The notes below the pieces were generated by a model. That model worked only from the letters and a program-made list of their open reading frames with translations. It did no database searches and had not been told where the DNA came from. A DNA stretch of 64,000 bases, taken from assembly GCF_024679245.1 (NCBI RefSeq), contig NC_090173.1, positions 13,385,513-13,449,512 on the forward strand, in the 5' to 3' direction. The position numbers and the translations under genes were made by a program. Of this stretch, positions 11,977 to 25,700 are shown piece by piece (within the stretch, counting starts at the first letter, position 1; each line of letters starts with the position of its first letter). This stretch comes from Pseudorasbora parva. Lineage: Eukaryota; Chordata; Actinopteri; Cypriniformes; Gobionidae.

Positions 11977-14515
11977 AAAAAGGCTTTATTTTCTATAATT
12001 TTTTTTTAGATCTTAGATCAACTTATAGATCAATAATAATGGTGCTCTTAGGCATGAGACTTAAGTAGTTTGAAGTAATTAGTACATTAAAAAAGATACA
12101 CAAGCAAATTCAGTGACAAAATCAATGTCATTTGAATCACAATCTATCACTTTACATTCAACCTCATCTGCCAGCTGAAAAAATAATGCTTTCTGTCCAG
12201 ACCCAATTTTCACCACTACTTATTGTTTATTGTGCCTGACAGCCACAAGCTTGTCACCCAACATGCCTCATTACCCTTGACACATATGAGTCAATCTCCA
12301 GCAGGCCACAGATACAGAAGCTCATTTCCAAACGGGAGCGCCTGGGCTTGTCGGCCCCGGGGATCAGCTGTTGACAAAGTACTGTTTTAATGTTCATGCT
12401 AATGGCTGAATAAAATGAAGTGGTACGGAAACCCAGCTGAGCAGCCCGTTCAGAGGTTTGGCTGCTACAGCTTCAGCGCTTATTGCACAAATGTCACTGT
12501 ATTATATTATCCCACCAGTGACCAATTATTTTGGAGGTCTCTTAGCATGCAATTTACATATTTTTCTCTGTCTGCTCCTAAAATAAGCTGTCAACATTCC
12601 CATTCAGTTCAATGGTGTAAGGGTCTTTTTTGAACCAGTCACCAGAACAGTAATGCATTTCTAAAGCCTCTAAATCATCAACATAATCCAAACTTTGCTG
12701 AAAAAACTTGTTGCACACAATCTACTACATGCTGTTGTCTGATTGAGACTTCTTTTTTTGTGTGTGTAATTGTAAAAACATCCACCTTTTGGTTCGATGC
12801 ATGTCTTTTGCTGCAAAATCTTTGCTGATTTCTATAACGTAAGGCTGCGATTAACTTTTTTATGGTTAGTAAAATAAATTTCTAATGTGAATCAAATAGG
12901 ATTCTACAGGCTTTTGAGGAACGTTTATTTGATGATCTCTCAATCATCATTGTATTGCACAGCATTATATTATTATAATCTATAAAAATTATACCAGCTT
13001 TGCGGTATATGACTGTATTTTTTTCCATGCATGACCAGCGTGTTAACCGCATTTTCTACTGATTCAGAGAGGAAATACTGCAGTAGATTGATGTACCAAA
13101 CATTGTTTAAAGGGGTAGTTCACCCAAAAGTGAAAATGTGATGTTTATCTGCTTACCCACAGGGCATCCAAGATGTTTGGTTCTTCAGTAGAACACAAAT
13201 TAAGAATTTGAACTCCAACAATTTCAGTCTGTCAGTTGTATAATGCATGAGAATGGTAACAAAATCTATGAGAATCAAAAAAAAATGAAAAACTGAACAG
13301 TATTTATATAATTTTTTACCTCTAATACACCACTATCTCCTACAACCTCGCGCACAATCAGGTCAATGAAAAATGAACACGAACTGCCGTAGTTTACACA
13401 AGCGCTGGAAGTGATCGCTCGCTCGTATCTCTACGCCCGATCGTGTCCTTTGCCTCACTTACCAGAAGCTATCGAACGCCGAAAGCTGTTGGACTTATTT
13501 TTTTCTTTTGATTTTAGAGCAAATGCAAATACAAAACTTATATTGACCCTTACGAAAATTAACCATGCTTTTAATATAGTAAAAGTGTGGTAACCATGGT
13601 TTTTGGATAACTGATTACCATTTATATAACCACAGTTTTACCACAAATACCATGGTTAAACTATGGTTAGAGTAGCAAAACCATGGTTCATTTTCATAAG
13701 GGTGCTGTTGTAACTGATTCACCATTGTATAAGTTTATCCAACTATACATAATGACTTGCGCTTCTGAGAATTTGTTTAAAAAGTTCAAGCAAACAAAAC
13801 AAAAGAACTGCAAGGAACAAAAGTTGAACATACAGCAAACAAAAGTAGCCTATTCACACACCAGCTCAAACAATGCTAGAGCTAACATTATAACAACATG
13901 TATTGGTTCTGTGAAACAAAATATTTGAAAAACCAATGTTACTTACGTATGGAAGAGAAAATACCATGGTGTCTTTTTTAAGGCCTTCCCGCTTATCTCC
14001 GGTGCTGGAATTTTTTTCTAGTATTAAAAGTAAGGTACAGGCAATTTCAAAGAGGCTAGCAATAGTAAGCTAGCTTTTATAAAGTATGAGATCCCACCCT
14101 CTTCACAGCGCTCCCTAAAGCTGCACCTCCTGCAAAGCCAGAGCAGAGTTTGCAAAGTGTCACGAGTAGAGACTGCCATAAATATCTGATGTCTCAAAGC
14201 ACATAACATTAATTTACAATAATAATGATGAGCATAAGCAACTTAAAAAGCACTGACCTGTACCAACTGACTGCTGCAGATTTGTATCGATGTTAATAGT
14301 GTTGCCATCAAAATGCATAAATTCGATTCTGAGGACTTGAACAGATGCAGGTGAGATAAGCTCGTTATTTTGGTTCAGGAGGAACTGTAAAAGGAGGCTG
14401 TTTGTTTTGTAGTCTGTCTACTCTACAACTTTGCATAGACTTTATTTTGCATTACAAAATGTGCGGATGACGTGTGATGTCTGTGTGCAGGGTGCGCGAA
14501 TGTATGAAATACATA
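11977..14515. other. No gene recognised; MITE fragments
   Basis: At about 13106 there is aaaggggtagttcacccaaaa, a common fish terminal-inverted-repeat end without a visible partner. At 13560-13690 ACCATGGTT-type palindromes recur, a pattern of short foldback elements. The stretch 12240-12480 is less repetitive and could contain conserved non-coding sequence, but I cannot show that. Confidence 0.45.
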
Positions 14516-15140
14516 CCATATAAAGTCACAATTCTAAGATATAACCTTGCAATTGTGAGAAATAAAAGTCACAATTACAAAACATTGAATACATTGATAG
14601 GATGTCCTCCTACCAGCCTGTCAGATCACACAAACGTGAGTTTATATCTCAGAACTGTGACTTTATGTCACGTATTTGCGAGTTTATATCTCCAAATTGT
14701 GACTTTATATCATGCAATTGCGAGTTTAGATCTCTCAATTGTGACTATATCCCACAATTGCGAGTTTATATCTCTGAATTAACACTATATTACGCAAATT
14801 ATCTCCAAATTGTGACTTTATATCTTGCGATTGTGAGTTTATATCTCAGAATTTACACTTTATATCACGCAAGTGCAAATTTATATCTCAGAATTGACAC
14901 TTTATCCGAATTGTGACTATCACAAAATGTGAGTTTATATCTCTGAATTGTGACTTTATATCATGCAAATGCGAGTATATATCTCCGAATTGTGACTATT
15001 TCTCACAATTGCAAGTTTATATCATATAATTGTGACTATATCATGCAATCGCAAGTTTATATCTCCGAATTGACACTTTATATTACGCAATTGCGAGTTT
15101 ATATCTCTGAATTATGACTATATCACACAATTGCGAGTTT
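14516..15140. repeat. Degenerate minisatellite, unit about 42 bp
   Basis: Units of the form gagtttatatctc..gaattgtg followed by actttatatcacgcaattgc repeat about 15 times with substitutions and small deletions. Each unit contains short palindromic pieces (caattgcg, cgcaattg). Frames 14474-14782 and 14602-14916 run through it and are by-products. Confidence 0.8.
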
Positions 15141-15274
15141 AAAGTCGCAATTACTTTTTATTAAGTGGTGGAAACGTGTTTCGATAAATAGCCAGAGGTG
15201 GAAAGAGTAACAAAATATTCTACTTAAGTAAAAGTACTGTTACTTCAATGAAATTTTCATTGTACGAGTACAAG

Positions 15275-16688
15275 TAGGGCTGGGCGATATGACGAAATAT
15301 ATCGTCTGGACGATAGAAAATGTCTATCGTTTTATATAAGGCTCTATCGCTTACGCGACGATAAGGCGTTTATGGCAGAATTTTACGTCAAGATGCACCT
15401 CACGCCACGGCATGTCCATGCACGCTGCAATACATAAACAAACATGGAGGAAGACGGTAGTAGACGCGGTTCAGACCAGGGTAATTCTCAGAGCAATTAT
15501 GCCAGAATAGTGGCATAAGCGCTCAAAACAAACTTCAGACACAGACGCTGCAACGGGCTTTTACGCGTGGCACACCATATAGCCATATATTGAAATATTT
15601 TAATGGCAGGTGTAGGGATGACGAAAACTAAAAATTTTCTTGACCGACCACCGAGCCTCATTAGCCGGTTGAAACCGGTTAACCGATTAGTTTAAAATAT
15701 GCTGCGCTATTTGAAATAACAGCCGCGAGCCGCGCTCCCTGTCTCTCTCTCGCTCTCTCACTCACACACACACGCGCTGCCGCCTCCCTTCCACTCACGT
15801 CACTTTTTTAAAATCCCCCACAGCGCGAAGTCCCGCAAAGGCGCCGCAGAGGAGCTTGTTTGTAATCAGAGGACAAATGGTTCCTTAGTTTCGAAATGGT
15901 TTGGATACAAGGTGATCGCGTTGAAAATAAAGGCGTTTGTCCAGCGTTAGAAGCTCATTTGAATCATTGCCGCGGCTCATTTAAGAATGACAGCTCCGAA
16001 GAGACGCCGCTTTAGTTCGAGGTAGTGCTAACAATAATAAAGAAAGACGATCAACACCTTATGTGTTACCACTGAAATGAAGATGTAAAATATTTCTAAA
16101 TGTAAGCCCATCTTAAGCGAAATGCAAGCTTCATACTGTCGTCTGCCCTGGCTCTAACCTCGAGTGTTTACTTTTTGCAAACCTTGTGAGCGCGCAAACC
16201 CAAACGTTGTGACCTCGCGCCAAATGTTTTTATTGGTTTATTAAGTACACACAGGCGAGTTATGAAAAATTGAGTGCGAGGGATATGTTCAATCATACAA
16301 AAAGATTTTGGAATGAGACGGCCAACTGTAGTGTTTAGTCCACTGTCTATAATAGCCTAATTTAGAGATCACTTTTTTATTTATTTTAACCGACAACTTT
16401 AACCTGATCGGTTAACGTTGATACGGTCAACCATCGGTCAAACGGTCATCGGTTAACATCCCTAGGCAGGTGTTAACTTTACCAACAGTCTTGCTTTAAA
16501 AAAAGGTTCTATATAAAATAAAAATGTAGTCCATACTACCTTTATTTGTTTTGTATATCATTTCAAACTGCATTTCCACATTGCAATTTTGTATAGACTA
16601 TTCATAAACTGAATTAACAGAAAAATTGCTATATCGTTATGTATATCGTTATCGGGATATAAAAATTTTGCCATATCGCCCAGCCCTA
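15275..16688. mobile_element. Second-level hAT element (1414 bp)
   Basis: Ends TAGGGCTGGGCGATATG and CATATCGCCCAGCCCTA are exact inverted repeats of 17 bp. The 8-bp target duplication AGTACAAG is perfect (15267-15274 and 16689-16696). It sits inside the outer element at 15193-18670 and contains a third element. No coding frame remains. Confidence 0.88.
15613..16464. mobile_element. Third-level hAT element (852 bp)
   Basis: It runs from TAGGGATGACG to ACATCCCTA with a perfect 8-bp duplication GGCAGGTG (15605-15612 and 16465-16472). Internal inverted segments ccggttgaaaccggttaacc and cggtcaaccatcggtc lie near the ends. The centre is G+C-rich (15720-16020). It is inserted in the element at 15275-16688 and is therefore the youngest of the three by position. 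Confidence 0.85.
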
Positions 16689-17157
16689 AGTACAAGTACA
16701 AGTAAAATTACTGGTCTAAAAATGTACTCAAGTAAAAGTAAAAAGTAGCTAATTTAAAATGTACTCAGAGTAAAAGTTACTTAGTTACTTATTTTAACAG
16801 TGGGGATGGGGGACCCCTGTAGTATTGTGATAGAATGAGATTTTCATGATATGACAACTATCTCAAAAAACATCACGGTATTAAACAATTATTTAATAAA
16901 TAAACTGTACCTATTATTAAATTATGGTTATTATCACTAGTTAAAATTATGTTAAATGAATGATGATTGGTCTTTCAGTAAAACATGCCTAATAAACTAA
17001 ATTCAATAAATGATTATGAATTAGATTAACAACTTATTTGTATCATTAATTCGTTAAAATGTTTAAGAATAATAGAACAGAGCAAGCAGATAATATATTC
17101 ATATAGCAATGTTTTGTGCTTTAATATTCACAGACCACGATTTGATTTATTCTAGGC

Positions 17158-18042
17158 CAGTGTTTCCCAACCTTTTTGGTTAGGTATTTGCTATGTTTAG
17201 AGACTAAAGGACTAATAAAAAAAATAAAAAAAATAAGAACAAATAACTTAAATACAATCAGCAGCACAAATAAATACTATTGAGCAAAGATACTGATAAA
17301 ATGAACAATGCATTTCATGTTTTTCAGGTAGGTCTAACATTAGTTTTAGGTAGAGAAACTGAATAAATAATCAAATGTAAAATAACTGCATATTTAACTG
17401 TTTAAATTAAAGATTCTTATTAAACTTACACAAGCTATTCAATCAAGAGCAGTAAGTGATGTCCATATATTTTCTTTGACATTAAAGGTTGCTGCCCCTT
17501 TAAGACCTAATACAGGGATATGCGTGGTCTTTCTCGACTGTATAAAGTTCACTTAAGGCATACAGACTATGTCTGCTTGGATACTCAACAAGATGGACAT
17601 GTTTACATACGTTTTGTGTGAGTTTGTCCGTTCAAGCGCAAGACTTGAAAGATAACTCAATATTTGCGCGCTGTGAGACGTGTGCGCGCTTTCGGATGAG
17701 TGCAGACAGATCTTCACAAAGCGCGCGCGCTCTCATTCGCGTCTTATGGCGAATATACCCGGGTGATGAGGGAGAAAATTACTGGACATAAGGCAGCACT
17801 CGCATGCATTGAACAGTTTACAAAGAGAAACCGTTTTGCCCGTTTTTCTTTTATTATCGCTGCTGTTGTAGTGTAGCCTATAACTGAGGAGCCAGCACGT
17901 GTATCCATCGACAGAAACATACATAAAATCATTATTTTCAAGTTACAACCCACATTAAAGATGCGTCATCATCAGACGTGAGATGAACTGCGGTGCAAGT
18001 GCCTATACCGACACCCCCGCGCACCCCGGTTGGGAAACGCTG
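17158..18042. mobile_element. hAT-like element with CAGTGTTTCCCAACC ends
   Basis: Inverted ends CAGTGTTTCCCAACC and GGTTGGGAAACGCTG lie at 17158 and 18028-18042, the same end type as the element at 53423-54210. Flanks ttctaggc and ttaggcct share only taggc, so the duplication is weak or mutated. It lies inside the outer element at 15193-18670. Confidence 0.65.
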
Positions 18043-18689
18043 TTAGGCCTCCAGCTCTACTTCCGAGTTTTTCGTTCATCCAGTTTGCGTGTATTACGTG
18101 AATTCTACGTTATATTGTAAAGTTAATGTTCATGACTGGATACCGGGATTCCCTCTGCGTCACAGAAATCAATCGGCCTTAAGTTATAAACATAGCCTAC
18201 CTTTATCTGCAGAGGGATGTGTTCCCGAACATGTTCTATGTGTTTCTTCCTTTGCATCCACATTTTGTGCAAATTTGATATTCTCGAGGACAACACCACG
18301 TTATTTTTTTCTATATCTAAAGCATTTCCATACTAGCAGGGTTTCACAACGGCGTTTTGCTTTCACCTGGGTCTGCCTCACTGACGTCTGTCTTGTTCGT
18401 CTCCATCTGATATTTGCGCGCGCTTGTTCTTTCCCGCGCCCTCTATAGTCGTTTCCGGAACGATTTTTTTTTCTCCCCTCTTTTCATTAATGATTTATTT
18501 TTACTCAGTAACGGATGTGGTTTAAAATGTAGTGAAGAACAATACATTAATTAAAATGTACTTAAGTAAAATTACAGATTTTTAAAACTACTTAAAAAAG
18601 TAGAAGTACACAGAAAAACTACTCAAATACAGTAACGCGAGTACATGTAAGTCGTTAATTTCCACCTCTGTAAATAACTATGCTATATA

Positions 18690-18690
18690 A

Positions 18691-18753
<63 letters not shown>

Positions 18754-18754
18754 G
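18690..18754. repeat. Compound (TA)n(CA)n microsatellite
   Basis: A TA run of about 40 bp passes directly into a CA run of about 20 bp. Confidence 0.9.
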
Positions 18755-19268
18755 ATTTTAAACAACCCACACACCTATATATAGAATGCTGCATTAAACA
18801 ATTTCATATGCGGAAAAAAATTAGTGATTCCATTTAAAAACTCCAGTGATTCCAAGTGATCAAGGGCTTTGCAAAGGGTCCGACAGTAGTGGGCACTCAT
18901 GTAAGGAATGACGCACATCCGAGTGAACGAGAGATCAGGGAAGTGAGGGGAAGGGCATAAAAATTAACTTTAAAAAAAAACGCAGCTTAGTGCTCTCCTC
19001 CCCCATATTGAGTGGACACTGATTGGCCACAAGTGTGGTCTACAACTGATTGGCCACAAGTGCTTGGTCAGATCCACTTCCAACAGCATTTTTTTCCACA
19101 TTCAAAATATTATCTCACTATGCATATTATTGGTAGACATCGAGACAACTGATATTTATGCAATTGGTTTGCGATACAGTTTTCAAGGAATAAAAGAAAA
19201 GTCACATGTATGGAACAACATGAGAGTGAGTAAATGATGACAACAGGGGATTTTAGTTGTTAAACTGG

Positions 19269-19274
19269 TTTATT
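19269..19274 (-). terminator. rnps1: Poly(A) signal of rnps1
   Basis: TTTATT on the plus strand is AATAAA on the minus strand. It lies about 450 nt past the rnps1 stop codon, and no earlier AATAAA is visible in that interval. Confidence 0.6.
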
Positions 19275-19723
19275 GATTTTTCTGTTTTCAATCTTACAGA
19301 TAATCAGATTTTACAGGATTAGAAGGTGATCTTGAGAGATGAATTTTGTGGAATCCCTAATGTCACAAACAGAAACGATTCCATGAAAAATGCTAACATT
19401 TATATAAAAAATTGTCATGCATTTTAAATCACACGACATAAACCAGTAAAAAGCTGAGTTTCTCAAAAAAGAAAAGAAAAAAAGAAGCACATTACAAAAT
19501 GAATCACAGTAAAATGAAGCATCTAGCACAATCCCAGTGAGTGTACAAACACAGACGCAATAAAAACCAAGCACATCCACCCTGACTTCAGTGATGTTAT
19601 TAGACGAGGCTTTTACGTGCAATCCTGAGGTACTAGAAAAAGGAAAAAACATTGACAATTTGTTGTCTCCAACTAATACGAAAGGGCCGACACGAGAAGC
19701 CATTCGTAAGAATGGAGCGTCGA

Positions 19724-22700
19724 CTAACGGGACGAGTTGGAACTGGAGCGGGAGCGATGCCGTCTGCGACCCGGAGACCTGGAGCGAGAGCGCCTTCTCA
19801 CCGGGGAGCGTCGCCGTGGAGAGCGAGACCTGTGAAAAGGACGAACTGTCAGCTCTGGCAAAGATAAACTACAGACGTGCATGCGCTAATTACCTGATAA
19901 GACACATAAAAGGCAGAAAGCCTGTCTGGTACAAAAACGAATAAACAGAAACGCAAGGCGAAAGGACAGATCGGACATTTGGGAACAGGTGCGAAATGTG
20001 GACTGAAATGAAATTTAGGTGTAGGATAGATTGGTTTCCATCGACCTGCACAGAAAACACAACATCCCAGTAAACCAAAATAGAGTTAAAAAGCCAACCT
20101 TCTCCTCATGCGAGGTGGCGTGCGGCGCCACATGGGGGGCGGAGGAGGCATCCTGCGTGGAGGTGACGGTCTTCTCATGGGAGGTCGTATCCTCTGGGGC
20201 AGGACAGCCGTGGCTGTGATCTCCTGACCGTCGATCTGACCTGAGGAAAGCAGCAGAGAGTGAGAAACCAGATTTCCAGTGATCAACCTTTTAGATTCAA
20301 TGAGAAACTATTATAGGCTTTTTGGCTACGCTTTAAAATAAGGTCTCATTTGTCAACATTAATTAGATGTTAGTTGAGATGTCCTACAAGATGGCTGAGC
20401 TCCATCGGTTTCCGGAGAGGACAGAGGAAACAAGGAGAGATATTGAGAAGCACCCACAAAACACCCAAACCAGAGGTGGACAGTAACTAAGTACATTTAC
20501 TTGAGTACTGTACTTTACTGGAGTATTATTTTTTCTGGAAACTTATGACTTTTACTTCACTACATTTGAAAGACAAATATTGTACTTTTTACTCCACTAC
20601 ATTTCTATTTAGGTCAAAAGTCGTTTCTGCAGCAGCTCTGAAAGTCAGTGGATGATTTTTTCCTTCATTAAAAGGTTTTGTTGTTGCAGACAGTCTGTCA
20701 GGAATCACTCTTATAGTCATATACATTTCCCCAACTTTTTTTTGAACACTGATCTGTTCATAGCAAAATGGAAGAAGACGGTTCTTAGGCACAGTGTGTG
20801 CACCCATAGCCATACTTTGAAAGTATGTTTCAGTTTTAAAAAAAATATCAAGATTATTTTAGTTGGCATACACTTGGTGCATGTCTTATAAAATATTAAA
20901 AATATAAACATCTGGGAGAAAGAAAATGATAAAGTTGGGAGAATATTAGCTGTGTATCAGTGTATTGGATCCGTGCATTTGGCCTTAAAGTGACAGCAGC
21001 TTTGTAACTTATATACAAGTATTTAAATGAGTTTAAGGTAGTCGTATGCTAGTATGTCAGATGGAGCATCACTGAATGACTTAAACCATGATGACAGTGT
21101 GCATTTATACAACAATAATAAAATAATGCGCTGACATAAAAAAGGAAATTTACTTTTGATACTTAAGTACCTTGTAAAACAAATACTTCTGTACTTTTAC
21201 TTGAGTAAAAACCTGTTTTTACAACTTTCACTTGTAACGGAGTAATATTTGACCAGCAGTACTTTTACTTTAACTCAAGTAATAGAGTTGTGTGCTTTGT
21301 CCACATCTGACCCAAACCAAAGAGACAGACCCCTACTCTTGATTGGCTATAAGTGTGTTGTGCTGCTTGGTCACACTTTTAACAGCGTTTCTCAGAAATC
21401 ACTTTCTGTACCTTTAATGCATTAAGGTTAACAAATGAGACCTTATTGTAAAGTGTAATTTTATTTCAAGAAATAAATGTCATATGGTTTGAGTTTATGA
21501 CAGTAACCCTACAAATTATGCAATTCAATCGCTCCCATACCTCCATCCATGTGTTTCAGGGCTTTCTGGGCATCCTCTGGAGACTCATATTCCACATAAG
21601 CGTAACCCTTTGACAGATTAGGGTGCAAACGGTCAGGAGGCATGTCAATCATCTTGATCTTGCCATACGTTGAAAAGATCTCTTGAATATGTTCCTATTG
21701 GAAAACAAAGAAGAAGAAAAAAAAATTACAGGAGCAGCAATTTTCAGGAATATGTACATCGAAAGTCATCACTTAAAAATGCTTGTTATCTTGAATACTT
21801 AATGCTGCTGCTATACCTGAATACGTTTTTTAATGCGTTTAATGTGGTATTGTTTCTTTTAACCTACACAAACTTTAGAAATCATTGGATTGAATGAAGG
21901 CAGTTTTTCAAGATTAATGAATTGTAATGGATTTTGGATCTCATTTTATCACTCCATTAACTAGAAAACACCATGTTTTAGGGATAATGCATTATATAAA
22001 TCAGACAAATGATAAGTAAGCTCACAGTAAAAAACCTTAAAAATGTGAATGGGAATAAAGTAGGCTTGCTGCTATAGGTGTTGCGGGTGCTCAGGCGCAC
22101 CAGTTACATCACTTGCCCACCCAAAGATTTATTTCTTTTTCGATTCTTTTTATTAAGAATAATAGGCTAATAAACCCACCATTCAGGCAACCCGGCACTG
22201 AATTGGCGCTAATTCTAAATTTAAAGTAAAATACGCACGTCTGCCCTCGTTCATTCATGTAAAGCTCAACTTCCAAAGAAATTCATTGAAAACACTCGCT
22301 TTGCTCTGCTCCGTTATGAATGCCAGAGCAGCCGTGTGCATGCTACTTTCCGTTTACAATTGCTCCCATCGGTGATACAGGTATATACAGGTCGTGCTGC
22401 TACTGTGTTATTTATCAGTGATTGTAAATTAATCTTTAAAAAGAAATTATTCAGTGACAAAACGTTTTTTAACACTCACTTGTCGTCAATTATAAGCAAT
22501 AAAACAGTGTCAAAATACTTCTTAAAAAGATAATTTACTCTTTTTTTATCAATACCATGCTAATACCCAAACTACACACTTTTATCCCGTTATTTAAATA
22601 TTTTATTGAAAAGACTGTTGTGACATGACAGTTTTCCTCTCTGGATCAGCAGCAGCACAAACAGATTTGAGTGTTGCAGTGTGATAATCGTACTTTCAGG

Positions 22701-25700
22701 TTAACCAGAAGGTTTAACCATAAATACTTTGGTTAAAACCGTTTCACTGCTGTTGCCCATTAAACTCTAATAGAGCGCTTACATCAGAAGCTTGAGGCCG
22801 ACCCTCCCATTCATTAATATGGGCAGCGTCCATGTGAAACGGGTCTAACAGACATACGTAACCATTGACATTTAGGAATAACATCGCGTGGATGTTTGAT
22901 TCGAGATCTCAATCTTTTACCCATTTTCCACGTACGATCACACCAGTGTGATTAGAGCGGCCATTGCATCATGTGATCAACTGCAAAATTCAAATGTGCT
23001 TGTGTGTGTTGTATATTTTAGACTTATGCGTGAAAGGGTTAAAGGTTCAGTGATCCATACCTTAGTTACGTTCCTGGTGAGTCTTCCCAGATAAAGTTTG
23101 GTGGGTTTGGGACTTGGGCTCCTCCTCTTCCTCTCTTTCTCATCGGTCCGTTTTTGCGATTTGGACCTGGTTAAAAGTGCAAGCCCATGTTAACTAAGTG
23201 ACAATGGCTAAAAATCAGGTATTAACTGGTGAATCTTATATGAATGGCAAAAAGCCAAGAACCTACTTTGAACGCGAGCGGCGCCGGTTGTCATGGCGAC
23301 GGCGGCCCGGACTGGGAGACCCAGAGGACCCGGATGAACTGGAGGAACGAGAGGAGCTGGACGAACCGGAGCGGCTGGAACCAGAAGAAGAGCTGGACCC
23401 GCTGGACGAGCCTGAACTGGATCCAGAGCTGCTGCTAGAGCTGGAACTGGACCTGGATCTAAAGTCAGTCGAAAAATGCATGATTAGACACATTTAACCC
23501 CATAAACCCAAAGCGTACCACAGATGGTACACCCCACCACCCCAATGTTACAAAATGCATAATCAAATTACTAAGCAACCACTGAATGGAAAAAAGTAGT
23601 GACAAATATAAATGATAACACAAGGTACCATTTTAAAGCTTTATAATGCACTTTTAATGAGTGCTGAGTTTATTATACCGCTCACTGGCACCACCTTGCT
23701 CTGAAAAAAGTAATAATTTTTCAAAACTATCAACACAAATAACAATAGGTGTCATTTGTAAGCTTGGAGTATAAACTTCACAATGCATGTAGCAATTTGA
23801 TTAACTCGTAAGTAGTGTGTTATTTGCTGTGGTAGTGCGTTAGTTATTTCATAATTTATTAAATACTTGTTTGTAGCATGTACTGTAATGTCAAAAACGT
23901 CATACAGATCATATAGTCCTGTGTCATATGTCACTTTAAGGTTTCATGGATTATAATGCATAAAGAATTTTTTTTTTTTTTTGGACTTTGGCTGAACTTA
24001 ACCGAGTTTTTGAATGTGAACCACCACATTTAAATAAAATAGAGATGTGGCATTGGTCACATTTTCGTTCATAACAATTTTTTTCATCAGATTCTAGTGA
24101 TTAAAAAGAGCCAAAACTCACAATAATGCATTACTTAGATATAAAGATATGCTCTTATGGAGTTACGACACAAAACCCCACAGGCGCACATGTAGCTTTT
24201 ATGTGGCGTTTTCCCTTTTAGCTTCATGAAACATGCACAGATCGTAGAAAATAGCACATTATTACTTTACAGTGGATGCTCCCGAATGAAACAAGCCAAA
24301 AATCAACATAATCCATTGAGTCAATCCTGAGATATTCCTCACTGAGGAACAACAATTTTAAAAATGCCTTCCAAATGTCAAGGGCTAAACAAAAAGGGTA
24401 CCTTGATTCCAAATGCTGTAACTTTTGATTACTTTGTATCATTAGTAAGTTTAACCCAGACACAGCTCACAATTTTCACCAACAAAAAAAAGAAGAGAGA
24501 TTTGTCCTCTTACCTTATTTCCTTCCTGAGTTATTGCATGTCAAATAAGAAAGATATGTAAAATTTCCCTTGAGCACACTTTTTTTTTTGTCTTTCTCAG
24601 CATGAGGTCCAAAATGAAATTTTACTTTGGTTTAAAAATGAAAAAAGTGTTCTATCAAACGATACCTACCTTTTGACTCTCCTTGCTATAGTTTTGGAGG
24701 TATGAGGAGGTAAGGTTTGGGAGGTTTTGGAAGTTTATATGCCGTAGGATTATACACGACACAAGCAAACCTCTACACTCCCGTTACATGCAATTGTTAT
24801 TCCGATAATTCACCAAGAATTGTGTGGGGTTTTTTTTAATCGCCATCATACACATACAACAAATTAATTTGCACACAGTAGATGTGTTTTAATCTGTAGA
24901 TGCAAGGATACCCAAAGCCCCTTTCACACTGCACGTCGGACCCGCAATATTCCCGGAACATTGCCAGGTCGCATTCTGTGTGAAAGCAACCACGTCCCGG
25001 CATTGATTACCGAATTGAACCCGGGTCGGGGACCTGGTAACATTGCGGGATTCGACCCGGGATGAGCGCTGTGTGAACAAAAGCCCAAACTAATGCCGCA
25101 ACGTGTACGTAGTTATCGTGCGACTCCTAGAGCTTGTTTTTTCAATAATACAACCCTGCAGTGCCAGAAGAGCTAGTCAGTGTTTTAAACGCAGAGAGTG
25201 TTCGCATACAAAAGAAACTAAAATTAAACAAGCAGAAATGTGCGCAAACTGGACACAAGTCGAGACCACGGAGCTCCTTACTATCCGCGCTGAAGCTGAG
25301 ATCGCTCGCCATTATACGTCACATCAGGATGTCACGTGTCAACTCGTTCCGGGACCGTTACGGGTTGTGTGTGAAAGCGCACATATTACGGTATTTCGCT
25401 GGCAGTGTGAATGGGCCAAATCTAGCGGCGGGGGAACAAATATTGGGTCGCATTATCCGTGTATTTGCCGGAATCGCAGTGTGAAAGGGGCTCAAGTGAT
25501 TTGCAAAACATTTCTATGGATGTATTGGGTCTTTTCGGTGAAGTGCCTAAATGCCTTCGTTTCAATGTTTTCGACCATCAACACTGCTTATATTCATGTA
25601 GCACAACATTATGAACTCTTCAGCACCCCAATGGGCACTTGCTTTGGTCAAAGGGGAACACCAAGTGTTTACAAGCCTGTTTATTGCCATGTAAATCAGC

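Larger units (their letters stand above)
15193..18670. mobile_element. Outer hAT element carrying nested insertions
   Basis: Ends are CAGAGGTGGAAAGAGTAAC and, inverted, CAGAGGTGGAAATTAACG. Flanking 8-bp repeats TAAATAGC (15185-15192) and TAAATAAC (18671-18678) match at seven of eight positions. Subterminal sequence is rich in AAGTAAAAGTA on both sides. Removing the nested elements leaves little more than 1 kb and no transposase frame, so it is non-autonomous. Confidence 0.8.

Noticed and set aside
12240..12480. Possible conserved non-coding element or exon
   Set aside because: The sequence looks less repetitive than its surroundings, but conservation cannot be shown without alignment to other species and no open frame is supported.
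17733..18448. Frames of 60-119 codons on both strands near 17.7-18.4 kb
   Set aside because: They lie inside nested hAT elements and across their boundaries, with no recognisable domains.
23198..23497. Plus-strand frame rich in Glu, Leu, Asp and Pro (99 codons)
   Set aside because: It is the antisense of the rnps1 serine-rich exon, whose junctions and phases fit on the minus strand.
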